DNA of 64,000 nucleotides from Dysgonomonadaceae bacterium PH5-43 (GTDB lineage: Bacteria > Bacteroidota > Bacteroidia > Bacteroidales > Azobacteroidaceae): the NCBI GenBank assembly GCA_029916745.1, contig JARXWK010000019.1, positions 1 through 64,000 on the forward strand. Reading direction: 5' to 3'. Below are positions 53,436 to 61,970 of the stretch, one piece after another (position 1 is the stretch's first letter; each line of letters starts with the position of its first letter). The notes below the pieces were generated by a model. That model did no database searches, was not told the DNA's origin, and saw nothing but the letters and a program-made list of their open reading frames with translations. The position numbers and the translations under genes were made by a program.

Positions 53436-54230
53436 TTAATTTGAAACTCCATTATTTGCTATTGTTTTTGTCAACTCTATAAATTCTTCTACGGATAATT
53501 GTTCAGGACGCATATTAAATATAGGGTTAGTGAGCAATTCATTATCTTTACCTATCAATGCTTTTAAGGAGTTACGCATAGTTTTGCGTCTCTGATTGAA
53601 AGCTGTTTTAACAACTGTACGCAGCAGGCTTTCATCACAATCTAATGTAGTTCGATTGTTTCTGGTCATTTTTATAACTGCCGACTTAACCTTAGGAGGA
53701 GGGTCGAACACTACAGGTTCTACAGTAAAAAGATATTCTATATCATACCATACTTGTAGCAATACAGTTATTATGCCAAACGATTTTTTGCCAGGTTTAG
53801 CAGCTAAACGTTCAGCAACTTCTTTTTGTATCATACCTGTGCAACAAGGAATTTTATCTTTATATTCTAATACCTTAAAAAATATCTGACTTGATATATT
53901 ATAAGGGTAATTGCCAGTTACGCAAAAAGGAGTAGAAAAGTATTCATCTAAATTCATCTTTAGAAAATCTTTCTCTATAATCCTGCCTTTGAGTTTGGCG
54001 TAATTATTGTTTAAGTACTCTACCGATTCGGTATCAAGTTCGACTACAGTCAGTTCTCTTTTGTTCTCCAACAAGAACTGAGTAAGCACTCCAGTGCCAG
54101 GGCCAACCTCTAATACTGGTAACTCAGGATAATCGTTAATTGTATCAGCTATTCTTTTAGCTATCGATAAATCTTTCAAAAAGTGTTGTCCTAAAGATTT
54201 CTTAGGACGTATTTCTCTTCTGTATTGCAT
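53436..54230 (-). CDS. rsmA: 16S rRNA dimethyladenosine transferase (KsgA)
   Basis: RsmA dimethylates two adenosines in the 3' hairpin of 16S rRNA during 30S assembly. SAM binding is shown by LEVGPGTGVLTQFLLE, and the catalytic loop by GNYPYNISSQIFFKVLE. The C-terminal part is RKTMRNSLKAL. The frame opens at 54254, but a -7 element TACTTTTG (54261-54254, minus strand) abuts that codon. The ATG at 54230 (MQYRREIRPKKSLGQHFL) is therefore the start, giving 264 residues. Confidence 0.95.
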   Translation of the reverse strand: MQYRREIRPKKSLGQHFLKDLSIAKRIADTINDYPELPVLEVGPGTGVLTQFLLENKRELTVVELDTESVEYLNNNYAKLKGRIIEKDFLKMNLDEYFSTPFCVTGNYPYNISSQIFFKVLEYKDKIPCCTGMIQKEVAERLAAKPGKKSFGIITVLLQVWYDIEYLFTVEPVVFDPPPKVKSAVIKMTRNNRTTLDCDESLLRTVVKTAFNQRRKTMRNSLKALIGKDNELLTNPIFNMRPEQLSVEEFIELTKTIANNGVSN

Positions 54231-54284
54231 ATTTTTATTACCTTTGCGACTCACAAAAGTAAGTAAAATTTAGATTGCATACTA

Positions 54285-55283
54285 ATGAATAACAAATTGA
54301 AAGCAGGTTTAATTAAATTTGCAAAAACATTTTTTCCTCTATTGTTCGGACTATTTATCTTCTGGCTTGTGTTTAGAAGTATGGATTTCAATGAAATAAT
54401 GTCGATACTTAAGCAAGATGTTAACTGGTGGTTTATAGCTCTGTCTCTCCCTTTTGGGTTGTTAGCTAACATTGTGCGTGCTTATCGTTGGAATTTATTG
54501 ATAGCACCTCTTGGTTTTACTCCTAAGAAGTCGAACTTGGTTTATGCCGTTTTAGGTAATTATGGAGTAAACTTAGTATTTCCTCGTTTGGGCGAAGTAT
54601 GGCGTTGTACTATGATTACTCGTTACGAGAAAATTCCTTTTACTAAATTATTCGGAACTCTTATTACAGATCGCCTTGCCGATACAATGATGGTAGCACT
54701 TATTGTTATTGCAGCATTTATAATGAATGTACCTTATTTTAATAGTTTTTTTGAACAACACCCTGAAGTCTTCAATAGTTTTAATAACATTATAACATCG
54801 GTATGGACTTATGTTTCTGTTGTTGCATTAGTTGCAGTAGTATGGTTGTTTTACTATTTGTTTAGACATCACCCTTTGGTGAAAAAGATAAAACAAATGC
54901 TTGCCAGTGTATGGGAAGGAATACATACTATTTCGGTAATGAAAGAGAGAAGATTATTTATTTTCTATACAATTCTTATTTGGTTAGGATATTATTTATA
55001 CTTTTACATTTGTTTTTACGCATTCCCCTTTACCGAAAGTTTAGGTTGGAATTGCGGATTAATAGCTTTTGGTATGAGTAGCGTAGCCGTTGCAGTGCCT
55101 GTGCAAGGAAGTATAGGACCTTGGCACGCTATGGTAATAGCAGTGTTGATAGGTTTTGGAGTTACATCGATAGATGCAGGAGCTTTTGCTTTTTGTGTAC
55201 ACACTATACAACAATTAGTATTTACCGCCGCATTTGGATTGTTTGGAGTAATAGCACTACCAATAGCAAATAAAGGAAAGTGA
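54285..55283 (+). CDS. UPF0104/YbhN-like (LPG synthase transmembrane domain) membrane protein
   Basis: The 332-residue protein has about eight hydrophobic segments. It carries LLANIVRAYRWNLLIAPLG and NYGVNLVFPRLGEVWR, the family's conserved N-terminal motifs, and VAVPVQGSIGPWHAMVIAVL near the end. Members resemble the flippase half of MprF, without its synthase domain. The substrate is unknown. It is divergent from rsmA (-7 element TACCTTTG at 54239-54246), and pepD follows 19 bases later. Confidence 0.85.
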   Translation: MNNKLKAGLIKFAKTFFPLLFGLFIFWLVFRSMDFNEIMSILKQDVNWWFIALSLPFGLLANIVRAYRWNLLIAPLGFTPKKSNLVYAVLGNYGVNLVFPRLGEVWRCTMITRYEKIPFTKLFGTLITDRLADTMMVALIVIAAFIMNVPYFNSFFEQHPEVFNSFNNIITSVWTYVSVVALVAVVWLFYYLFRHHPLVKKIKQMLASVWEGIHTISVMKERRLFIFYTILIWLGYYLYFYICFYAFPFTESLGWNCGLIAFGMSSVAVAVPVQGSIGPWHAMVIAVLIGFGVTSIDAGAFAFCVHTIQQLVFTAAFGLFGVIALPIANKGK

Positions 55284-55302
55284 AACTTATAAAAATATAA
55301 TC

Positions 55303-56778
55303 ATGGAAAACAGCATTTTGAATCTTAAGCCTTCGAATGTTTGGAAGCACTTTTACGCATTAACACAAATTCCTCGTCCTTCAGGACAAATGGAAGAGAT
55401 AACTAAATTTGTAGAAAACTTTGGTAAATCATTAAAGTTAGAAACTCTTCGCGATGAAGCTGGTAATATATGTATTCGCAAACCAGCAACTAAAGGTTAC
55501 GAAAATAAAAAAACAATTATTCTGCAATCGCACTTAGATATGGTGCCGCAAGCTAATTCCGACATTAATTTCGATTTCTCTCAAGATGCGATACAGGCTT
55601 ATGTAGATGGTGATTGGGTAAAAGCTAAAGGAACAACATTAGGAGCCGATAACGGAATAGGAGTTGCTGCTACTATGGCTGTATTAGAAGCTACAGACTT
55701 AGAGCACGGTCCGTTAGAAGGAGTTTTTACAATCGACGAAGAAACAGGAATGTTTGGAGCAGTAGCTATTCGTCCCGGATTTATAGAAGGAAAAATAATG
55801 CTTAACTTAGATTCGGAACTTGATGGCGAACTATACATAGGTTGTGCAGGTGGAGCTGATGTAGAAATACAATTTCAGTACGAAGACGAAGAGTGGATAT
55901 CTAAAGACGATATTGCAGTAAAAGTTTCTTTAACCGGACTTAAAGGCGGACACAGTGGAGTAGATATTCATCTTGGCAGAGCTAATGCTAATAAGCTTAT
56001 GTTTCGTTTCTTAAAAGAAGCTATGCAAACTTACAACATTCGTCTTTCTTCAATATCTGGAGGAACTTTGCGTAACGCTATCCCAAGAGAAGCATTTGCA
56101 ATTATCGTTATAGACGGAAAAGATAAATACGATAAAGTTAAAGCGATGATTGCAGGCTATGAAGATTTGTTTAATCAAGAATATAAAGGAATAGAAAACA
56201 AGATAAATTTCAAATCTGAGTTTGTAGATATAACAACCGATATGAAACTTATTCCTAAAAACATACAAACTAAACTTACTCACGCAATAACAGCTTGTCC
56301 TAACGGAGTGGTAAATATGTTTGCAGAACTTGATAACACTGTCGAAACGTCTATTAACGCAGCTATTGTAAAATCAGAAGAAGGAATTACCGATGTAAAG
56401 TTTTTAGCTCGTAGTTCTTCCGAAAGCAAAAAGATGGCTATTTGTAGTGCAGCCGAAAGTGTATTTGCATTGGCAGACGCCGATAGCATAGAAACAGGTA
56501 ATAGTTATCCGGGCTGGGATCCAAATCCACAATCAGAAATACTGGCAATAATGTCTGATGTGTATGAAAAACAAAGAGGAGAAAAACCCAAAGTACAAGT
56601 AATGCACGCAGGCTTAGAGTGTGGAATTATACTTTCTAATGTTCCTGGTTTAGATACCGTATCATTCGGGCCAACAATTAGATTCCCTCATTCTCCAGAT
56701 GAAAAAGTTGAAATAGCATCTGTAGAGAAGTTTTGGAACTATTTAGTAGAGATATTAAAGCAAGCTCCAAATAAATAA
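55303..56778 (+). CDS. pepD: Aminoacyl-histidine dipeptidase (M20 family)
   Basis: The cytosolic zinc dipeptidase has 491 residues. Metal and catalytic residues are in LQSHLDMVPQAN, TLGADNGIGVAATMAVLE, TIDEETGMFGAV and HAGLECGIILSNVPG. The dimerisation lid sits in the middle. It cleaves Xaa-His dipeptides such as carnosine. It probably shares an mRNA with the upstream membrane protein gene. Confidence 0.94.
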   Translation: MENSILNLKPSNVWKHFYALTQIPRPSGQMEEITKFVENFGKSLKLETLRDEAGNICIRKPATKGYENKKTIILQSHLDMVPQANSDINFDFSQDAIQAYVDGDWVKAKGTTLGADNGIGVAATMAVLEATDLEHGPLEGVFTIDEETGMFGAVAIRPGFIEGKIMLNLDSELDGELYIGCAGGADVEIQFQYEDEEWISKDDIAVKVSLTGLKGGHSGVDIHLGRANANKLMFRFLKEAMQTYNIRLSSISGGTLRNAIPREAFAIIVIDGKDKYDKVKAMIAGYEDLFNQEYKGIENKINFKSEFVDITTDMKLIPKNIQTKLTHAITACPNGVVNMFAELDNTVETSINAAIVKSEEGITDVKFLARSSSESKKMAICSAAESVFALADADSIETGNSYPGWDPNPQSEILAIMSDVYEKQRGEKPKVQVMHAGLECGIILSNVPGLDTVSFGPTIRFPHSPDEKVEIASVEKFWNYLVEILKQAPNK

Positions 56779-56855
56779 TAGTATAACGATTAAACTTATT
56801 GAGGGTTTAGTTTGTCATATACTCATAGTAATAACAACTAATAAAAAGTAAAATC

Positions 56856-57287
56856 ATGAAGAAGTTTGTATTATTTGGGCTTTTAGCCTTACTGTTTAGT
56901 TCGTGCGAAGATGACGTTACTCAGGTTGTAGAGCCTGGAAGTTTTTCAAAAGTGTACAGCATACACATCGATGATATGGAAAGAGTTGTTGATGAAAGCG
57001 GAGCGTACTTTTTTTATAGCTTTAAAGAACGAGAATTAACAAACTATATTTTCAACAACGGAGTTATGCAAGCTTTCCTTTATTATAAAATAGACGGAAA
57101 AAGTACTCTATGTCCTCTTCCTTTTAGCGACTTTATTGTTGATGAATATAATTATAAATGGGAAGAGCAACTAACCGTAGAGTTTCAACCAGGATATATT
57201 AATTTTATATTGAAGTTAGACGACCACGCAATATCTGAGGGAGCAGCTTATTTTGAGTACGATATATTAGTGAAATTTTTGTGGTAA
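56856..57287 (+). CDS. Small lipoprotein of unknown function
   Basis: The 143-residue precursor has a type II signal (MKKFVLFGLLALLFSSC, lipidated Cys17). The mature part is rich in beta structure and acidic residues. No domain was recognised. It is 77 bases after pepD and not obviously linked to it. Confidence 0.7.
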   Translation: MKKFVLFGLLALLFSSCEDDVTQVVEPGSFSKVYSIHIDDMERVVDESGAYFFYSFKERELTNYIFNNGVMQAFLYYKIDGKSTLCPLPFSDFIVDEYNYKWEEQLTVEFQPGYINFILKLDDHAISEGAAYFEYDILVKFLW

Positions 57288-57333
57288 GGGGTTAAAAACC
57301 ATCTTCAAAGAAGCAAATAACGGCTCAGACGAA

Positions 57334-57396
57334 ATGAAAACCAATACCATATTGATACTTAGTCAACACGGCATCATTAAAGTAGTATCAGTATAA
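57334..57396 (+). CDS. Possible 20-residue leader ORF ahead of rhuM
   Basis: The frame encodes MKTNTILILSQHGIIKVVSV and ends 15 bases before the rhuM start, with AAGGA as ribosome site for rhuM in between. It may be a leader peptide or a fossil. The evidence is length and position only. Confidence 0.25.
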   Translation: MKTNTILILSQHGIIKVVSV

Positions 57397-57411
57397 CGAA
57401 AGGAAATAAAT

Positions 57412-58419
57412 ATGGAAAATAATTTAGGCAAAATGCTTATTTATCAGAATGAAAAAGGGAACACTAAAATTGATGTCTTTTTTCATAATGAAAATATTTG
57501 GATGACACAAAAATCGTTAGCCGAGTTATATCAGGTTACAGTACCAACTGTTAATGAGCATATTAAAGCGATTATAAATGATGGAGAGGTAGATGGAGCG
57601 GCAACTATTCGGAAATTCCTAATAGTTCAAATTGAAGGAGAAAGAGCAGTAGAAAGAGAACCCTTGCATTATAGTTTTGAAATGATATTGGCTATTGGTT
57701 ATAGGGTAAGGTCGAAAGTAGGAATTCATTTTCGCAATTGGGCAACCTCTATTTTGAGAGAATATGTACAAAAAGGGTTTGCTATGAATGATGAAAGATT
57801 GAAAAATCCTAAGCCTTTTGGTGTTGATTATTTCGATGAGCTTTTAGAGAGAATAAAGGATATTAGGGCTTCGGAAGCTCGTTTTTACGAAAAGATCAAA
57901 GCCATTTATGCAACTTCATTTGATTATGATAAAGATGACGAAAAAGCTCAACTATTCTTTCAGACTGTACAGAATAAAATGCATTATAGCATTCATGGAC
58001 ATACAGCCGCAGAGCTTATAGCCTTACGAGCTGACTCAAGCCAAGACAATATGGGTTTAACTTCATTCAAGGGAGCAAGAGTAAGAAAAGGAGATATAAA
58101 TATTGCTAAAAACTACTTGACAGAAGAAGAAGTTTCTGAGCTTAATAGGATTGTTGTTATGTATCTTGATTATGCAGAAGATCAAGCACGAAGGCATCAG
58201 AAAATGTATATGGCAGATTGGGAAATTAAATTGAATGATTTTATGCAGTTTACAGGAAGAACTGTTCTGACAAATGCAGGAACAGTAAGTGCAGATATGG
58301 CAAAGCAAAAGGCAGAAATTGAATATAGAAAATTTGACTTAAACAGAAAACAAATAGGAGAGGATATTTCTAATTTGATTTCAGAAGTAAAACAAATTAA
58401 AATTAGTAAGGATAATTGA
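57412..58419 (+). CDS. RhuM-family protein
   Basis: The 335-residue protein has an N-terminal winged-helix-like region (IWMTQKSLAELYQVTVPTVN). The conserved RhuM core then reads FLIVQIEGERAVEREPLHYS, FEMILAIGYRVRSKVGIHFR, and NWATSILREYVQKGFAMND. The C-terminal half holds FQTVQNKMHYSIHGHTAAEL. The family (virulence_RhuM) is common in defence islands and mobile regions, and its molecular role is unsettled. Its neighbours are housekeeping genes, so it is probably a single-gene insertion. A repeat-rich gap follows. Confidence 0.87.
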   Translation: MENNLGKMLIYQNEKGNTKIDVFFHNENIWMTQKSLAELYQVTVPTVNEHIKAIINDGEVDGAATIRKFLIVQIEGERAVEREPLHYSFEMILAIGYRVRSKVGIHFRNWATSILREYVQKGFAMNDERLKNPKPFGVDYFDELLERIKDIRASEARFYEKIKAIYATSFDYDKDDEKAQLFFQTVQNKMHYSIHGHTAAELIALRADSSQDNMGLTSFKGARVRKGDINIAKNYLTEEEVSELNRIVVMYLDYAEDQARRHQKMYMADWEIKLNDFMQFTGRTVLTNAGTVSADMAKQKAEIEYRKFDLNRKQIGEDISNLISEVKQIKISKDN

Positions 58420-58494
58420 GTATTGTGGCAAAGAAAAATATTAAACATACGTATATTTTTTTCTGCACAAACTACAAGATTGTTAAAAATCGCA

Positions 58495-58600
58495 CTTCGA
58501 TATTAAAAAATCTGACTGTGTTTTTGCTCTAATCTCAGTGAGTTGTGAGGTAAAATACAGTCAGATTTTTTAATAATACACTGAGTTTTGTGAAAAGCTA
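58495..58600 (+). repeat. Array of ~22-bp degenerate repeats, family A, copy 4
   Basis: Units read CTGACTGTGTTTTTG, ATCTCAGTGAGTTG, ATACAGTCAGATTTTTT and ACACTGAGTTTTGTG at about 23 bp. The outer words AAAAAATCTGACTGT and ACAGTCAGATTTTTT form a 15-bp inverted repeat around the array. Confidence 0.6.
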
Positions 58601-58695
58601 CTAATTCTCTAAAAATCCCATATTTCATCGGTGTTTTCCCAATTTTTATCTTTTGGTTTTTATTGTTTAACTTATGCCTAAACTACCTCTCCCTG

Positions 58696-58761
58696 GTAGT
58701 TTTATTTTTGCACCCTTCACTTCTTGTAACTTATTGAGCCGTAACGGAAAAGTGTGAAGGC
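58696..58761 (-). repeat. Dispersed repeat family B, copy 2, inverted
   Basis: On the minus strand it reads GCCTTCACACTTTTCC..., about 90% identical over 66 bp to 14760-14826. The stretch 58420-58904 contains this, the family A array, a fragment of family C (CTTTTGGTTTTTATTG near 58649) and the lepA -7 box, and no ORF. Confidence 0.75.
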
Positions 58762-58904
58762 AAGGGTGAAAGCGTGAAGGCACACCAAAAAAAGTAGCAT
58801 TTTAAGATAAAATGCCTTATTTGCACTTCCAAAATAAAGAACAAACAATCGCACGCTGTACTTTTAAAAAACTTTGAGTATCTTTGCAACTTACTATTTT
58901 ATTA

Positions 58905-60692
58905 ATGAAAAATATTCGTAATTTTTGTATTATAGCTCATATCGACCATGGTAAAAGTACTTTGGCCGATCGTTTATTAGAGTATACTAAAACTGTAGAA
59001 GGGAAATCTATGCAAGCCCAGTTATTAGATGATATGGACTTGGAACGTGAACGTGGAATAACTATTAAAAGTCATGCTATTCAAATGAAGTATAACTATA
59101 AAGGAGAAGAATACATTCTTAACCTTATAGATACTCCAGGGCACGTCGACTTTTCGTACGAAGTTTCTCGTTCCATAGCTGCTTGCGAGGGTGCTTTGCT
59201 TATTGTAGATGCCGCACAAGGTATACAGGCTCAAACTATTTCTAACCTATATATGGCAATAGAGAATGATCTTGAGATTATTCCCGTAATGAATAAAATA
59301 GACTTAGCAAACGCTATGCCTGAAGAGGTTGAAGACCAAATCGTAGAACTATTAGGTATAGATAGAAAAGAAATACTACGCGCAAGTGGAAAAACAGGAG
59401 AGGGTGTATTTGATATACTAAATGCGGTAGTTGAAAAAGTTCCAGCTCCTAAAGGAGACCCAGATGCACCACTACAAGCTTTAATATTTGATTCGGTATT
59501 TAATCCTTTTAGAGGTATAATAGCTTATTTCAAAATTGTAAATGGGTCAATTAAAAAAGGCGACTTAGTAAAATTTGTTGCTACAGAAAAAGAATACGAA
59601 GCTGATGAAGTGGGGGTATTAAAATTAAATATGTTACCTCAACAAGAAATAAGCTGTGGTAATGTAGGGTATATTATTTCTGGAATAAAAGTATCTAAAG
59701 AGGTTAAAGTAGGAGATACAATTACTCACGTTAAACGTCCGTGCGATAAGGCTATAGAAGGTTTTGAAGAAGTTAAACCTATGGTTTTTGCAGGACTTTA
59801 TCCTATTGATAGCGAAGATTTTGAAAATCTACGAGCTTCGTTAGAAAAACTACAATTAAACGATGCGTCATTAACCTTTCAACCTGAGTCTTCGATAGCT
59901 TTAGGCTTCGGATTTCGTTGTGGATTTTTAGGTTTATTACACATGGAGATAGTACAAGAACGTTTAGACCGTGAGTTTAATATGGATGTTATAACTACCG
60001 TTCCTAACGTATCTTACAATGTTTATGATAAACAAGGAGAGTGTAGAGAGGTTCATAACCCTGCAGGTTTGCCAGAGCCTACTCTTATCGACCACATAGA
60101 AGAGCCTTACATTAGAGCTTCGGTTATTACAAGCACTAAATATATTGGACCAATAATGACTCTTTGTCTTGGTAAAAGAGGTATATTAGTGAAGCAAGAT
60201 TATATATCGGGAGATCGTGTAGAGATTATATACGATTTACCTTTGGGCGAAATTGTTATCGACTTCTACGATAAACTAAAAAGTATCTCCAAAGGATATG
60301 CATCTTTCGATTATCATATGCACGATTATCGTCCCTCTAAATTGGTTAAGTTAGATATATTGTTAAATGGAGAGCAAGTTGATGCTCTTTCTACACTAAC
60401 ACACTTTGATAATGCCGTAACTTTTGGTAGACGAATGTGTGAAAAACTAAAAGAACTTATTCCTCGTCAACAATTTGATGTGGCAATTCAGGCTGCAATA
60501 GGGGCTAAGATTATAGCAAGAGAAACAATTAAGGCGGTGCGTAAAGATGTTACGGCTAAATGTTATGGAGGTGATATAAGCCGAAAACGTAAATTGTTAG
60601 AAAAACAAAAAGAAGGAAAGAAAAGAATGAAACAGGTAGGAAATGTAGAAGTTCCTCAAAAGGCTTTCCTTGCTGTGCTGAAGCTGGATTAG
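58905..60692 (+). CDS. lepA: Elongation factor 4 (LepA)
   Basis: The 595-residue translational GTPase acts on ribosomes during initiation or under stress. G1 is [17 protein letters not shown]3 is [15 protein letters not shown]4 is [10 protein letters not shown], and the EF4-specific C-terminus ends [19 protein letters not shown]-like. The frame runs back to 58884, but TATCTTTG (58879-58886) is a -7 element there. The ATG at 58905 ([19 protein letters not shown]) is the start. Confidence 0.96.
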   Translation: MKNIRNFCIIAHIDHGKSTLADRLLEYTKTVEGKSMQAQLLDDMDLERERGITIKSHAIQMKYNYKGEEYILNLIDTPGHVDFSYEVSRSIAACEGALLIVDAAQGIQAQTISNLYMAIENDLEIIPVMNKIDLANAMPEEVEDQIVELLGIDRKEILRASGKTGEGVFDILNAVVEKVPAPKGDPDAPLQALIFDSVFNPFRGIIAYFKIVNGSIKKGDLVKFVATEKEYEADEVGVLKLNMLPQQEISCGNVGYIISGIKVSKEVKVGDTITHVKRPCDKAIEGFEEVKPMVFAGLYPIDSEDFENLRASLEKLQLNDASLTFQPESSIALGFGFRCGFLGLLHMEIVQERLDREFNMDVITTVPNVSYNVYDKQGECREVHNPAGLPEPTLIDHIEEPYIRASVITSTKYIGPIMTLCLGKRGILVKQDYISGDRVEIIYDLPLGEIVIDFYDKLKSISKGYASFDYHMHDYRPSKLVKLDILLNGEQVDALSTLTHFDNAVTFGRRMCEKLKELIPRQQFDVAIQAAIGAKIIARETIKAVRKDVTAKCYGGDISRKRKLLEKQKEGKKRMKQVGNVEVPQKAFLAVLKLD

Positions 60693-60748
60693 AATACAGA
60701 ATTGTAAGACTCAAATAGAACTAATACTAATATTTAAATTTAATTATC

Positions 60749-61951
60749 ATGAAAAAAAGATTACTATTTTTTGTAATCTGTTTTATGGCAATAACCTTTG
60801 GGCAAGATTTATTGGCTCAATCTGAATTGCCTAAAACAAGTACAAAAACAGACCCTGTGTGGTATTACATTAAGGTTAAGGGAAGTATAGCTTCGCGACA
60901 AAACAGATTGTTTACTGCAAGTAGCGATAATGTAGTTGGTAGTTATATGGATAATGTAACTCCAACCAATAGGAATAACTACTTGTGGCGTTTTGAAAAA
61001 AACGGCGATGTGATTAATATTGTTAGCAAACAAAACAACTTATTGTTAACAATAAGCGATAAATCGGAGCTTACAACAGCTGCAAACTCTAATGTTACTT
61101 GGGAAATTATACCTTCTGCTTCGGTAACAAAACAAGGCTATTTTCAAATAAAATCAAATACGGGTAAATATGCTACTCAAGGTAGTGCAACTGTAGAATA
61201 CGTAGTGCAAGCAGCAGCAACAGGAGGCACAGATAATTCGTTATTCTCTTTCTTAAGATTTGACGATAGTGAACCTCAAGTAAGCACTAATACGGATATA
61301 TGGTACTATATAAAGAGTGCAGAAACTGGGCAAAGAGATAAATATATAACAGATGTGAATGCTTCGACGACCGACATTGTTAAATTTAAAGTTTTAACAA
61401 AAGAAACTGACGATGAAAAGCTTTGTTATCAACAATGGAAAGTAATTAAACCTACCGATACAAGTTCTACAATGCATTTTGTTAATAGAGCTACAGGGAA
61501 TGTGATTAAAACAGCTTACGATTACAATAGCTATTTTAATGTTCAATCGGCAACAGAAGTAGGAGAGAGTAATGGTTGGAAACTTTCTTTTATAAATTTA
61601 GACCAATTTGCAATATCTGGATTAGATGCTCAAGGCATTACAGGGTATCTAAATTCTTCTTCAACCTTAAAGCCAGCTACTGCTATTCCTTTAGATGTGG
61701 AGTTTCTAAATTCGTCTTATGCTTGGCGTTTTGTAGAGATAGAAACAGATACACATATAAATAAAAACATATCAAATCCTTTTGAAAATGTAGATATAAG
61801 AGTAGAAGATAGAAGAGTAATTGTAGAAGGAGCAAACGATTATTCTGTTTATCACATTTCAGGATTTCAGGTTGGTAAAGATATTCAACTGCCAGTTGGT
61901 GTTTATCTTATCGTAATAAACGGTAGCACTAAGTCTATATTGGTTAAATAA
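60749..61951 (+). CDS. Secreted lectin-like (ricin-type repeat) protein with a short sorting-like tail
   Basis: The 400-residue precursor has a signal peptide (LLFFVICFMAITFGQDLLAQ). Two similar regions follow, VWYYIKVKGSIASRQNRLFT and IWYYIKSAETGQRDKYITDV, each followed by YLWRFEKNGD or QQWKVIKPTD-like blocks, which look like ricin-type beta-trefoil repeats. The end, VYHISGFQVGKDIQLPVGVY followed by LIVINGSTKSILVK, resembles a T9SS type A sorting domain. It precedes the M60 peptidase gene by 19 bases, and the two are likely co-transcribed. Confidence 0.65.
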   Translation: MKKRLLFFVICFMAITFGQDLLAQSELPKTSTKTDPVWYYIKVKGSIASRQNRLFTASSDNVVGSYMDNVTPTNRNNYLWRFEKNGDVINIVSKQNNLLLTISDKSELTTAANSNVTWEIIPSASVTKQGYFQIKSNTGKYATQGSATVEYVVQAAATGGTDNSLFSFLRFDDSEPQVSTNTDIWYYIKSAETGQRDKYITDVNASTTDIVKFKVLTKETDDEKLCYQQWKVIKPTDTSSTMHFVNRATGNVIKTAYDYNSYFNVQSATEVGESNGWKLSFINLDQFAISGLDAQGITGYLNSSSTLKPATAIPLDVEFLNSSYAWRFVEIETDTHINKNISNPFENVDIRVEDRRVIVEGANDYSVYHISGFQVGKDIQLPVGVYLIVINGSTKSILVK

Positions 61952-61970
61952 TGATTAAATACACAACGCC

